22,147 nucleotides of DNA from Ferroplasmaceae archaeon UBA567 (GCA_002505185.1 DAUP01000015.1:1-22147); one strand, 5' to 3'; numbered from the stretch's first letter, positions 1-7,550 are shown. The notes: generated from the sequence alone by a model not told the origin. Made by a program: numbers and translations.

Positions 1-27
1 AAAAAGTTAAAGATACTGTTAATAATT

Positions 28-954
28 ATGATTGTAATGTTAAAAAACAGAAGCATTATTTCAATCTCAGATTTAAGTGATGAAGATATGAATGAAGTTT
101 TTTCCCAGGCAGACAGGATGCTTGAAAACGTGGATGCAGGGAAGAAAATGAATATTATGTCATCAAAAATACTTGCCACACTTTTTTATGAACCAAGTAC
201 GAGGACACGTCTTTCTTTTGAGTCTTCAATGCAAAGGCTTGGTGGTTCTGTAATAAGTATGGCGGATTCAAAAACATCATCAACAATAAAGGGAGAAACA
301 CTGGCGGACACCATACGGATAGTGGAGTCATATTCTGATATTATAGTAATACGGCATCCTCTCGAAGGCGCTGCACTGCTTGCATCCCGGTTCTCGTCCA
401 AGCCGGTAATAAATGCCGGTGACGGATCTGGAGAGCATCCAACACAGACATTAATTGACCTTTACACAGTCAGAAAGGAACTGGGTTCAATAGATGGGAA
501 AACTGTAACCATAATAGGTGACCTGAAATACGGTAGAACAGTGCATTCACTTCTATCTGGACTGTCCAGGTTTGATGTGGAAGTAAATTTGGTTTCACCA
601 GAAAACCTTGCGATACCAAAACATGTATATAATGATGTCTTAGGAAAATTGGACATTCATGTTTCAACCAGTCTGGATGAATTTCTTGGGGAAACAGATA
701 TACTCTATGTAACGAGAATTCAAAAGGAAAGGTTCACGGATAAAAACGAATATGCTAAGCTTATAGGATCCTATAAAATAACTTCGAAAGAAGTTCAAAA
801 ACTTAAGCCTGGATCAATTATAATGCACCCCCTTCCAAGAGTTGATGAAATATCTCCAGAAGTGGATAATACAAAAGCCGCAAAGTACTTTAAACAGGCT
901 TACTATGGTGTACCCATCAGAATGGCCCTTATTTCAATGATAGCAGGTGATTAA
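28..954 (+). CDS. pyrB: Aspartate carbamoyltransferase catalytic subunit
   Basis: Cytoplasmic enzyme that joins carbamoyl phosphate and aspartate to give N-carbamoyl-aspartate, the committed step of pyrimidine synthesis. The 308-residue product has the usual family length. The carbamoyl-phosphate loop STRTR is at residues 57-61, the Lys of the mobile loop is K88, HPTQ is at 137-140 and HPLPR at 267-271, so both substrate sites look intact. The start is uncertain: an ATG at 28 and another at 37 (residue 4) are both possible. The promoter lies at or before the window edge and cannot be judged. The regulatory subunit gene follows 1 base after the stop, forming the usual archaeal pyrBI pair, so the two subunits are presumably co-translated and assemble together. 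Assignment is firm. Confidence 0.97.
   Translation: MIVMLKNRSIISISDLSDEDMNEVFSQADRMLENVDAGKKMNIMSSKILATLFYEPSTRTRLSFESSMQRLGGSVISMADSKTSSTIKGETLADTIRIVESYSDIIVIRHPLEGAALLASRFSSKPVINAGDGSGEHPTQTLIDLYTVRKELGSIDGKTVTIIGDLKYGRTVHSLLSGLSRFDVEVNLVSPENLAIPKHVYNDVLGKLDIHVSTSLDEFLGETDILYVTRIQKERFTDKNEYAKLIGSYKITSKEVQKLKPGSIIMHPLPRVDEISPEVDNTKAAKYFKQAYYGVPIRMALISMIAGD
946..951 (+). promoter_or_regulatory. Shine-Dalgarno site for pyrI
   Basis: GGTGAT lies 4 bases before ATG 956 and within the end of pyrB. It is complementary to the conserved archaeal 16S 3' end (AUCACC). It decides the pyrI start in favour of ATG over the overlapping GTG at 947. Confidence 0.7.
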
Positions 955-955
955 A

Positions 956-1411
956 ATGGACAAAACATTGAAAATATCAAAGATAAAGGAAGGAACAGTT
1001 ATTGATCACATAGCTGCTGGGAAAGCTCTTAAGGTGCTTGCTATTCTGGGCGTAGACGAATCAAATTCCATAAGCATAGGAATCAGGGTAATGAGTGATA
1101 AACTGGCATTTAAGGATGTTATAAAAATTGAGAATAAATTCCTTGAGAAAATTGAACTGGACAAAATAGCGCTCATAGCCAATGAAGCCACAATAAGCAT
1201 AATTAAAAATTATGAGATCATAGAAAAATTTAATCTTGACATGCCCCAAACATTTAAAGGTATTGTAAAATGTGGCAATCAGAATTGCATAACAAATGCC
1301 GGGGAACCGGTTAAATCCGAGTTCAAAACAGTGAAAACTAATCCTCTCACAATTAAATGTATCTACTGTAAGAAAGAAATGTCAGATGAAGAAATAATAA
1401 ATAATGTATAA
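956..1411 (+). CDS. pyrI: Aspartate carbamoyltransferase regulatory subunit
   Basis: Regulatory chain of aspartate carbamoyltransferase; in the family it binds nucleotide effectors at the N-terminal domain and contacts the catalytic chain through a C-terminal zinc domain. The four zinc cysteines are present as C-X4-C followed by C-X2-C in the last 45 residues. A GTG at 947 inside the end of pyrB would add three residues. I prefer ATG 956 because GGTGAT at 946-951, a perfect match to the archaeal anti-Shine-Dalgarno, sits 4 bases before it. The gene ends 25 bases before the stop of the convergent diphthamide ligase gene. Confidence 0.96.
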   Translation: MDKTLKISKIKEGTVIDHIAAGKALKVLAILGVDESNSISIGIRVMSDKLAFKDVIKIENKFLEKIELDKIALIANEATISIIKNYEIIEKFNLDMPQTFKGIVKCGNQNCITNAGEPVKSEFKTVKTNPLTIKCIYCKKEMSDEEIINNV

Positions 1412-1436
1412 AGAGCAAATTCATACAATATCTTAA

Positions 1437-2066
1437 TCATATGCGAAGAATAAGGTATCCACCGGATTTTTTCCATATTTTTTCTTGTTTAATGTCTTTT
1501 ATTTCAGTGTTTCCGAGACCGTAAACGAAGGTTTCATATTCTCCTCCCTCGCCGGCGATGTTTATCCCATATTTTTCCCCAAGATATCTCAGATGGTTCA
1601 GATACTTTTGGTCAATTGTTTTACCAAGATCATCCCCGGTTAAACCCTCAGCAGAAACAGATACAATCATTGCCTTTATCTTCCTGAGAATGAGTTGGTC
1701 TATTATATATTCCTGTTTTTTCCTCCAGAGTGGAGAATATATAATAGTTTCAGTGTCATAACATATCTTTTCTATTCTGGTTTTCTGGTAATCTGAGGCT
1801 ATTGCACCCGTAACTACAGCATCTATGTTTCCACTGCATATTTCAGCGAAGTAAGCCTGATAATTTGATTCATTTACGTACTTTATCTGGAAGCCAAGAA
1901 GTGATGCAGCATATTCAGAAATCTTTGAATTGGGATAGTGGAACATCATGGAATATTCTTCCGGCACCACAGTTACACCGTATAGAATTTCATATCCCTG
2001 CTCTTCTGCCATCATGGCTGATAAAAATGAATCTTTTCCGCCTGAAAACAATGCTATGGCTTTCAT
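1437..2066 (-). CDS. dph6: Diphthine--ammonia ligase (ATP-pyrophosphatase family)
   Basis: Predicted last enzyme of diphthamide synthesis, the ATP-dependent amidation of diphthine on the target histidine of elongation factor 2. The PP-loop SGGKDS lies at residues 8-13 of the product from ATG 2066, preceded by the hydrophobic strand KAIALF. The length (209 residues) and C-terminal AGEGGEYETFVYG, which is characteristic of the MJ0570/Dph6 family, agree. The longer reading starts with TTG at 2075 and would overlap the previous stop by 3 bases; ATG 2066 leaves a 5-base gap and is preferred, although no clear ribosome-binding site is seen. It is probably co-transcribed with the upstream riboflavin kinase gene. 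Some family members are annotated only as adenosine-nucleotide alpha hydrolases, so the exact reaction is inferred from the family. Confidence 0.88.
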   Translation of the reverse strand: MKAIALFSGGKDSFLSAMMAEEQGYEILYGVTVVPEEYSMMFHYPNSKISEYAASLLGFQIKYVNESNYQAYFAEICSGNIDAVVTGAIASDYQKTRIEKICYDTETIIYSPLWRKKQEYIIDQLILRKIKAMIVSVSAEGLTGDDLGKTIDQKYLNHLRYLGEKYGINIAGEGGEYETFVYGLGNTEIKDIKQEKIWKKSGGYLILRI

Positions 2067-2071
2067 GCTAT

Positions 2072-2734
2072 TCAATGGTCTAGCGTAACTCGTACATTCA
2101 GTTCATCTCCATCCTGGAGTTTTAAATCATTCCTGAGGAATTTATCTGAAATTATTTCTACTATGTCGGTATAGCTGCTTCTCTCCGGGAATATGAGCCA
2201 TGCATTAGTCCCATCAATTCTGCCCGAAAAGCATTTAACCCCGCCGAAAGTTCGCTCCTTATCCTTAAATCCATAAATATGTATCCCCTCTGCGCTCCTT
2301 ATCCGGCGCAATATATTTTCGTATTCTGGGTATATTTTTATATTTAAAGTTCCTGGATATGGTGAGATCCCAAGTTTTTCACGAAATTGTGCCATATACC
2401 CTTCCTGTGAAATATAATATTTTCCCTCGCCCATTCCACTTTTTATTTCGCCCTTTAAATTGAACTCCTGGTGCATTTCAAGTATGGAATTCAGCTGGTT
2501 TAATTCAGAATAGAGCAAATCTATGGAAGGCTCGAGCAATGTGATTTTCTGTTTTCGGTTCTGCAACGTCCTCTCTATGTATTTTTTTTCATTGAGTTCT
2601 ATTATAAATCGTGATGCAGTTTGCTGGCTTACGCCCAAATCCCTGGCAAGTTCCCCGGATGAGACATAGGATGTATTGCCAGAACCTGCCAGCTTTTTAA
2701 GGACTTTTATGGTGTTGTATAAGTTATAATCCAT
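2072..2734 (-). CDS. ribK: CTP-dependent riboflavin kinase with N-terminal winged helix (RbkR type)
   Basis: Archaeal riboflavin kinase, which makes FMN using CTP as phosphate donor. Residues about 1-60 form a winged helix-turn-helix (SSGELARDLGVSQQTASRF, 25-43). The kinase domain runs from about 95 to 220, with GMGEGKYY at 100-107, PYPGTLNI at 125-132 and NAWLIFPERSSY near 177. In archaea the fused HTH-kinase proteins (RbkR) are known both to phosphorylate riboflavin and to regulate riboflavin genes, so this protein may sense flavin status; its targets are not visible here. The upstream gap carries TATA-like sequence and an 18-base inverted repeat, so it has its own promoter and may autoregulate. 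Downstream is dph6, 5 bases away. Confidence 0.93.
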   Translation of the reverse strand: MDYNLYNTIKVLKKLAGSGNTSYVSSGELARDLGVSQQTASRFIIELNEKKYIERTLQNRKQKITLLEPSIDLLYSELNQLNSILEMHQEFNLKGEIKSGMGEGKYYISQEGYMAQFREKLGISPYPGTLNIKIYPEYENILRRIRSAEGIHIYGFKDKERTFGGVKCFSGRIDGTNAWLIFPERSSYTDIVEIISDKFLRNDLKLQDGDELNVRVTLDH

Positions 2735-2748
2735 GTATGGGTATATCT

Positions 2749-2766
2749 ATATTATATTTATAATAT
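2749..2766. promoter_or_regulatory. AT-rich inverted repeat upstream of the riboflavin kinase gene
   Basis: On the plus strand the site reads ATATTATATTTATAATAT: two 8-base arms that are exact reverse complements around a 2-base centre. It lies 15-32 bases before the start codon of the HTH-kinase gene, overlapping where a TATA box or initiation region should be. It may be an operator for the winged helix of that protein, or only part of an AT-rich promoter. Such a repeat can arise by chance in sequence this AT-rich. Confidence 0.35.
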
Positions 2767-2787
2767 TTTTATAAACAAAATGTAGAA

Positions 2788-3144
2788 TCAATAAAATTGT
2801 AGATGGTTTCTGTCAGCTATTGTGACACAACGAATGCCTTTGCTTTTAAGTACCTTCAGAAACCGTCTGTCATTTGTCAGTACAGTCGCATTCATTGACA
2901 TGGCTGTCATCATTATACAGAAATCACCCTCACCATTTGAATCAACGTGTTCAAATCTTTCACTGTATCTAAGGGCGGCCTTGGCATACCACTTTGTAGT
3001 TCCAAGACCACGGAGCTCTGCTGTAACGCATTTCGGAACAACCGGCTTCATCCGTGGTGTCAGATACATTATTTCACCTTCAAGGTCTATTTTATTTTTT
3101 ATCGAATATATCAGTGCATTTGTATCCAGCAAGATTACATCCAT
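2788..3144 (-). CDS. PIN-domain ribonuclease, Fcf1/Utp24-like
   Basis: Single PIN domain of 118 residues, a metal-dependent endoribonuclease fold. The acidic residues expected at the active site are present: D7 in LLDTNA, E43 in TAELRG, D74 in GEGDF and D92 in LTNDRRF. The ending TNDRRFLKVLKSKGIRCVTI resembles the archaeal COG1412 group related to the eukaryotic pre-rRNA nuclease Fcf1/Utp24, so a role in rRNA or other RNA processing is likelier than a toxin role. Its start codon overlaps the stop of the aIF2-beta gene by one base (TAATG), and linkage to a translation factor supports a housekeeping function. No antitoxin-like gene is beside it. The substrate is unknown. Confidence 0.85.
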   Translation of the reverse strand: MDVILLDTNALIYSIKNKIDLEGEIMYLTPRMKPVVPKCVTAELRGLGTTKWYAKAALRYSERFEHVDSNGEGDFCIMMTAMSMNATVLTNDRRFLKVLKSKGIRCVTIADRNHLQFY

Positions 3145-3755
3145 TATTTTACAACTTCGCCAATTGCAATATTTTTTCTGATTTTCTTTATCATTACCTT
3201 TACATGCTCACCTTTCTTTGTTCCAGGCACATATATGGTGAAATCACTGTAAAATGCATGTCCTTCTCCTGATTTACCAATTTCATTTATGATAACATTG
3301 TACGTTTTACCCTCTGTTAACTGATCTTCATTTTCTTTTATTTCCCTTGATGCCTTTATTGGATGCTCAGCACCACAGGCCTTGCATACAAGTAGATACG
3401 TGCGTCCTACCTTTTGAATTGTGGTGTCAGGCGATGAGCACTCATAGCAGAGTACGTATGTTGCCATATATGCATTAAGTTTCTCCCTTATCTCTTCTTC
3501 TCTGAGTTTTCTGTTTATAATGAGCCTCCTTCCAGCCACATTGGCACCAATTCCAAATTCCTTGGTAAGGTATTTTACCAGATCCTCAGGATTCCTGTTA
3601 AGCATCTCAGTAATATCAATAAAATTCCTGATAATTGTAGATTTTCCTTCATAGATTATCTCTGGTTCTGGTACCTTTAACCGCTCTTCTGTCCTGTTTT
3701 TTGATGAAAGAACACCCGAGGCATCCTTAAGCAATTTATTATAATCAAATTCCAT
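3144..3755 (-). CDS. eif2b: Translation initiation factor aIF2 subunit beta with C-terminal TRAM domain
   Basis: Beta subunit of archaeal initiation factor 2, the factor that brings initiator methionyl-tRNA to the ribosome. Residues about 1-135 are the standard subunit: an N-terminal helix, the central alpha/beta domain, and a zinc ribbon with C103, C106, C124 and C127. Residues about 143-203 form an extra TRAM-like RNA-binding domain (GKTYNVIINEIGKSGEGHAF, then a basic end). The usual archaeal subunit has about 135-140 residues, so the extra 60 form an appended domain; such TRAM fusions are known in some euryarchaea. It is the first gene of a minus-strand block with the PIN nuclease and transcribes divergently from the ribbon-helix-helix gene across 243 bases. 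Confidence 0.94.
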   Translation of the reverse strand: MEFDYNKLLKDASGVLSSKNRTEERLKVPEPEIIYEGKSTIIRNFIDITEMLNRNPEDLVKYLTKEFGIGANVAGRRLIINRKLREEEIREKLNAYMATYVLCYECSSPDTTIQKVGRTYLLVCKACGAEHPIKASREIKENEDQLTEGKTYNVIINEIGKSGEGHAFYSDFTIYVPGTKKGEHVKVMIKKIRKNIAIGEVVK

Positions 3756-3968
3756 GGTATCTTATTTCAAACATGTTAATTAAGATTATTTTATTATTAT
3801 TTCGAAAAATTAAATGTACAGGATAAATATACAAATATTATTTTTTTCTGGCCTTTTTATTATATCATGAATAATCCTTTAATTTAGGGCATTATAAAAT
3901 TATGTATATTATAACAGAATAGAAATTAAAATGTACATACCACTCAATTTGTCCTTACAATAAATAAG

Positions 3969-3980
3969 TTTAAATATAAA
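3969..3980 (+). promoter_or_regulatory. TATA box of the ribbon-helix-helix gene
   Basis: TTTAAATATAAA is centred about 25 bases before ATG 3999, the spacing expected if transcription starts at or next to the start codon. No ribosome-binding site precedes the ATG, which fits a leaderless mRNA. The rest of the 243-base gap (3756-3998) is AT-rich divergent promoter sequence with no other recognisable feature. Confidence 0.55.
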
Positions 3981-3998
3981 TATCTATTAACTTTTATA

Positions 3999-4376
3999 AT
4001 GACGGAAAAAAATGAAAAACTTACAATAAGAATTTCCAATGAGGAACTTGAAGAAATAGATTCTTTTCTATCATATAATAGCAATTATGCCAGCCGGTCT
4101 GAATTCATTAGACTAGCAGTTCTGGAATACATATCCATAAAAAGAGTTGGAATAATAACAAAAAACAACAGTATCCATCCCGATCCGGTTATAGAGAAGG
4201 CGGTAAGCAGGATGGTTGCGGCCGGATTCTACAAAAGCATTGACAGTGCCTATGAGGAGATAATCAAAGAAGCATGGAGGCATAACCTGATTTCGGAGAT
4301 GTTGAAAAACACCGATGACGAATATAGCAAAATTGAAAAAATACTGGAGGGAGAAAAAAAATATGATAAACAATAA
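3999..4376 (+). CDS. Ribbon-helix-helix (CopG-like) DNA-binding protein
   Basis: Small predicted transcription factor of 125 residues. Residues about 6-50 read as a ribbon-helix-helix: a short strand (KLTIRIS), then two helices around SRSEFIRLAVLEYI. The remaining 75 residues are mostly helical and charged and are not recognised; they could be a dimerisation or partner-binding tail. The gene overlaps the next one by 14 bases, so the two are translated together. Short DNA-binding proteins overlapping a small unknown gene are a common toxin-antitoxin layout, but its operator and partner role are inferred only from this arrangement. It could equally be an ordinary local regulator. Confidence 0.75.
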   Translation: MTEKNEKLTIRISNEELEEIDSFLSYNSNYASRSEFIRLAVLEYISIKRVGIITKNNSIHPDPVIEKAVSRMVAAGFYKSIDSAYEEIIKEAWRHNLISEMLKNTDDEYSKIEKILEGEKKYDKQ

Positions 4377-4854
4377 CGAACTTGAAGAAATGATGGCAAA
4401 TACGGATTTTAAATATTTCGGGTTTCTATCTGATAACCGTGAAATATTAGGGAAATTTAAGGATAAAATAATGGATATTTCAAGCTTTCATGCTGTTCAA
4501 AAACTTATCAACAGAGTATCTGTGGAAGAATATACAGATAATGTTTTGAAGAAGGTTGAGCAGAATAGAAATGTGGTGATAGAACAGGAGATAAAAACTG
4601 GCAAATACAAATTCATAAGGTCTGGAGTTTTCACATCAATAGAAGAGATAGTGTCACAGGTAGTTGATGTACCCTCAATTTATGTGTTTATAGATTCAGG
4701 GAATACCTTTGATTCTGTATGTAATGATTTTGCAGCCAGAAATATGCCCTTTCTACATATAAAATATACCCATGGAAACTTTGAACATAATGGACGAAAA
4801 TTCAATTCAATAAACGGTTTAAGCAATTATCTCATGCAAAATTTTTATCCTTAA
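4363..4854 (+). CDS. Unknown protein paired with the ribbon-helix-helix protein
   Basis: 163-residue soluble protein with no family that I recognise. Start chosen at ATG 4363: GGAGGG at 4346-4351 precedes it by 11 bases, whereas the longer reading from 4315 would overlap the upstream gene by 62 bases with no site. The N-terminal half is helical and charged. The C-terminal part has predicted strands (PSIYVFIDSG, MPFLHIKYTH) that suggest a small alpha/beta domain. There is no signal peptide or membrane segment. It overlaps its upstream partner by 14 bases and its 3' end overlaps the convergent ABC ATPase gene by 23 bases. It may be the effector of a toxin-antitoxin-like pair, but no catalytic motif is visible to support that. 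Confidence 0.65.
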   Translation: MINNNELEEMMANTDFKYFGFLSDNREILGKFKDKIMDISSFHAVQKLINRVSVEEYTDNVLKKVEQNRNVVIEQEIKTGKYKFIRSGVFTSIEEIVSQVVDVPSIYVFIDSGNTFDSVCNDFAARNMPFLHIKYTHGNFEHNGRKFNSINGLSNYLMQNFYP

Positions 4855-5731
4855 TTTCCCCATTAATCACTGAAACATAGATCTCTTCCAGATTATCGAA
4901 TTTTTCAACATATTCGATTTTGAGTCCCTCTCTTATCAGTTCACCTATTATATCGTAATTACTGTAATTCCGATTTTTTTCGATAATAAATGTATTTCCC
5001 TCCACGGAGTAGTTTTTTATTTTCTCACTTGTTATATTGATATTGTTTTCGGCCGTTACCTTAAGTAGATTTCTTTCAGGAGACATTGCAGAATCATACT
5101 CTATTTTTCCTTTATTGATGATTATAGTCCTGTCACATAATTCCCGTGCCTCTGAAATCAGGTGTGTACTTAGAAGAACAAGATGTTCTTTCGCTAAATT
5201 TTTAATAATGTTCCTTATATCAACCATGCCCTTGGGGTCAAGTCCGAATGTAGGTTCGTCAAGTATTATTATTTCAGGATTCCCAAGCATTGCAACAGAA
5301 AGTGCCAGTCTCTGCTTCATTCCCCTTGAATAATCACCAGTTTTCCTGGTCATATACTGATCAATTTCTGTAAGTTTTCCAAGACGTTTTATGTCTGATT
5401 TAAAATCATCCCTGTTCATCCCCTTTATCTTTGATGTAAATTCCATTATTTCGTATCCAGTAAGATAACTGTAAAATTCGGGTTGTTCTATCAGTGCACC
5501 TACAGGCGTAAGTGCTTTTTCCGGATAGATAGCAACATTAACATTGTTAAGCTCAACTTTACCCCGGGATGGTTTTATTATATTGGTGGCAAGTTTAAGC
5601 ATTGTTGTTTTTCCTGCACCGTTAGGACCCAAAAGCCCCGTGCACCCATGTCCTTCTATTTTTAGATTTATTGAGTCAAGTGCCTTTATTTTTCCATAAT
5701 TCTTCGTCAGGCTGTCCATATAGATTTCCAT
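4832..5731 (-). CDS. ABC transporter ATP-binding protein
   Basis: ATPase subunit of an ABC-2 type exporter acting on the inner face of the membrane. Motifs are complete: Walker A GPNGAGKT at 35-42, signature YSRGMKQR at 134-141, Walker B IIILDEP at 154-160, and the switch histidine H190 in LSTHL. Residues about 215-299 form the C-terminal extension common in multidrug or polysaccharide-export ATPases of the CcmA/NatA type. It shares a TAATG junction with the upstream permease gene and is preceded by a strong GGAGGT 6 bases from its start. The substrate is not evident. Its last 23 bases overlap the 3' end of the gene on the other strand. Confidence 0.93.
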   Translation of the reverse strand: MEIYMDSLTKNYGKIKALDSINLKIEGHGCTGLLGPNGAGKTTMLKLATNIIKPSRGKVELNNVNVAIYPEKALTPVGALIEQPEFYSYLTGYEIMEFTSKIKGMNRDDFKSDIKRLGKLTEIDQYMTRKTGDYSRGMKQRLALSVAMLGNPEIIILDEPTFGLDPKGMVDIRNIIKNLAKEHLVLLSTHLISEARELCDRTIIINKGKIEYDSAMSPERNLLKVTAENNINITSEKIKNYSVEGNTFIIEKNRNYSNYDIIGELIREGLKIEYVEKFDNLEEIYVSVINGEIKDKNFA

Positions 5732-6552
5732 TAGGAGACCTCCTTTTTATCAAATAATAACATGCCTACAACAAGAGCCACAACAGTGTATATTACCATA
5801 ATTAGGGCAGAAAGCATGATCTCGGAAAAGGGAGCAGGGTTTATATCAACGTGGCTTACAAAGGCATTTCCTGGGTTTATATTGATATATACCCTCTCTA
5901 TTATGCTTGCAGCATCATTGAGGAAATACACAGGCGTGTATTTGTATAGTAGTTCTATAATGAATGACCCTGCCTCAAAAAATATGTAATATATGACAAA
6001 CACTGTTATATAGGCATATGTGTTTTTATTAAAGATTGAACTGATAAGGAAAGTCACAGCCATTATGCTTAGGATGAACAGTAGGAGCATTATGAAGGAA
6101 TCCAGGAAGTATGGTACAGGTATAACCCCTAGGAGGTAGTACAGTGTAAATAGTTCAAATACCAGGTATACCCCTATTATAAACATTGTGACAGTAAATG
6201 CCGCAAAATATTTTCCAAAGAATAATTTAAATCTATTTATGGGAAGAGGGAATATATAATAAGCTGTTTTATTTTCTATTTCACTTGATATCGCAGGAGA
6301 CCCGAAGAACACCGATGCAAATACGGGTATATAAAGAAGTACAAGAGTCCACAGATAATAAAACAATTTAACTTTTATGGAAGCAGGGAAAACTGCGCCG
6401 CCAAGGAATTTCGGCAGGTCATTTATGTATTTGAATGAGAAATAAGTCATCATTGAACCCACTAACAGGATTAGAAAAAGCATGAGGAAGAAACTTCTGG
6501 AACGGTAATAGTTCTTAATATACTGTAGATATATGGTCGAAGTTTTGGACAT
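5731..6552 (-). CDS. ABC-2 type transporter permease
   Basis: Integral membrane partner of the adjacent ATPase; 273 residues with about six hydrophobic segments, roughly at 20-40, 68-88, 108-130, 143-170, 176-200 and 248-268. Sequence between segments 2 and 3 (SEIENKTAYYIFPLPINRFKLFFGKY in outline) matches the cytoplasmic coupling region of ABC-2 permeases, where exchange of a short helix contacts the ATPase. The start at 6552 has GGAG 4 bases upstream, overlapping the stop of the preceding gene 8 bases away. The order outer protein, permease, ATPase suggests one operon. What it exports is unknown. Confidence 0.88.
   Translation of the reverse strand: MSKTSTIYLQYIKNYYRSRSFFLMLFLILLVGSMMTYFSFKYINDLPKFLGGAVFPASIKVKLFYYLWTLVLLYIPVFASVFFGSPAISSEIENKTAYYIFPLPINRFKLFFGKYFAAFTVTMFIIGVYLVFELFTLYYLLGVIPVPYFLDSFIMLLLFILSIMAVTFLISSIFNKNTYAYITVFVIYYIFFEAGSFIIELLYKYTPVYFLNDAASIIERVYININPGNAFVSHVDINPAPFSEIMLSALIMVIYTVVALVVGMLLFDKKEVS
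5738..5743 (-). promoter_or_regulatory. Shine-Dalgarno site for the ABC ATPase gene
   Basis: On the minus strand GGAGGT lies 6 bases before the ATG at 5731, within the 3' end of the permease gene. It is a near-ideal archaeal ribosome-binding site and confirms the chosen start. Confidence 0.75.
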
Positions 6553-6559
6553 AAAACTC

Positions 6560-7420
6560 CTATAGGGCTCCAGTATTTAACGTTTTAAGTGCTATGGGGA
6601 GGTGATTATATGACCTGTCAATGGTCATGTGTATCATCCCACTGGAAATGCTAATGGTGTAGTTGCTGCCTATTGCACTGGAAATGTTTGAGTTTGAAAT
6701 AGCTGATTGAATAAGCAGTTTGTCAAATACAAGGTAATTGCTGTTGACCGGAATTATATTTACATATGTCCTGTTGGCCGTTGTATTGAGAGTAATATAG
6801 CTTATGGTAGGAATTGTATTATTAACTCTATAGTATAAAGAAATATTTGAACTCTGATTCAGATAACCCTTAAACCGTACAGCATCCCGGGAAGTGAGAT
6901 GGGCGCTTATTGATTCGTTTATTGCCTTCTGCTCTCCCATTACTATGAAATTCCCTGATGTGTCATATGCGAATATATTTACCGTTGCATTCGCAAGAGT
7001 CTTACCTGTGGTGTTCAGCAAATTCCCTAATATTCCGGTAATATTAACATTCTGGATTTCATAAACGGTTACATGGTCATAGGTTATTGTCTTCACATTT
7101 GATCCGGAAAACGGATTCCCGTTCCCTGTACCTGAAATAGCAGCCTGGTTACTGGACGCAGTTAAATTGGAATCTATCAGTGAAATGGCCGAAGTATTGG
7201 CAACCACTCCGAAACTGCCGCCATCCATGTATACATAATATTCCGTTCCATTTTTATGCACAGTAGAAATCATTGTTGAATTTCCTGGTATGTACTGAAA
7301 GGGCTGTACAGAAGGAGATACATTGGATTTTGTATAAAATTGGTAAGCGAAGTATGCAGCCGGTGCAACTATTGCGGCTGCAATGATTATGACAATTATT
7401 TTTGTATAAAGAGGCTTCAT
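6560..7420 (-). CDS. Membrane-anchored, sequon-rich extracytoplasmic protein of unknown function
   Basis: 286-residue protein with a short basic N-terminus, one hydrophobic helix at about residues 8-26, and a long exported domain rich in Ser, Thr and Asn. No lipobox cysteine or cleavage site is obvious, so it is probably an N-terminally anchored surface protein. I count about 15 N-X-S/T sequons, consistent with heavy N-glycosylation as known for surface proteins of acidophilic archaea. No enzyme motif is seen. It is the first gene of the operon and lies 7 bases before the permease, so it may be an accessory or ligand-binding part of the exporter, or a cargo. The gene has no clear leaderless TATA spacing. 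Confidence 0.7.
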   Translation of the reverse strand: MKPLYTKIIVIIIAAAIVAPAAYFAYQFYTKSNVSPSVQPFQYIPGNSTMISTVHKNGTEYYVYMDGGSFGVVANTSAISLIDSNLTASSNQAAISGTGNGNPFSGSNVKTITYDHVTVYEIQNVNITGILGNLLNTTGKTLANATVNIFAYDTSGNFIVMGEQKAINESISAHLTSRDAVRFKGYLNQSSNISLYYRVNNTIPTISYITLNTTANRTYVNIIPVNSNYLVFDKLLIQSAISNSNISSAIGSNYTISISSGMIHMTIDRSYNHLPIALKTLNTGAL

Positions 7421-7516
7421 AGCTATACATGGAAATCAATCTAAAAAAACTTTTTGAATTAATAAAGGTTAATATATATAACCAGGATTGAAGCAGATAA
7501 TAGATTTTATAATGAA

Positions 7517-7528
7517 TATATTAAATAG
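7517..7528 (+). promoter_or_regulatory. TATA box of the tRNA-Glu gene
   Basis: TATATTAAATAG is centred about 29 bases before the first base of the tRNA, a spacing that would start transcription a few bases upstream of the mature 5' end. Confidence 0.45.
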
Positions 7529-7550
7529 AAAAAAGTAATATCGGGTATGA

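Noticed and set aside
2788..3144. PIN gene as a VapC toxin
   Set aside because: No small antitoxin gene is adjacent, and the gene is coupled to aIF2-beta; the sequence resembles the Fcf1-like group instead.
4315..4362. Longer N-terminus for the unknown gene starting at 4315
   Set aside because: It would overlap the upstream gene by 62 bases with no ribosome-binding site; ATG 4363 has GGAGGG before it.
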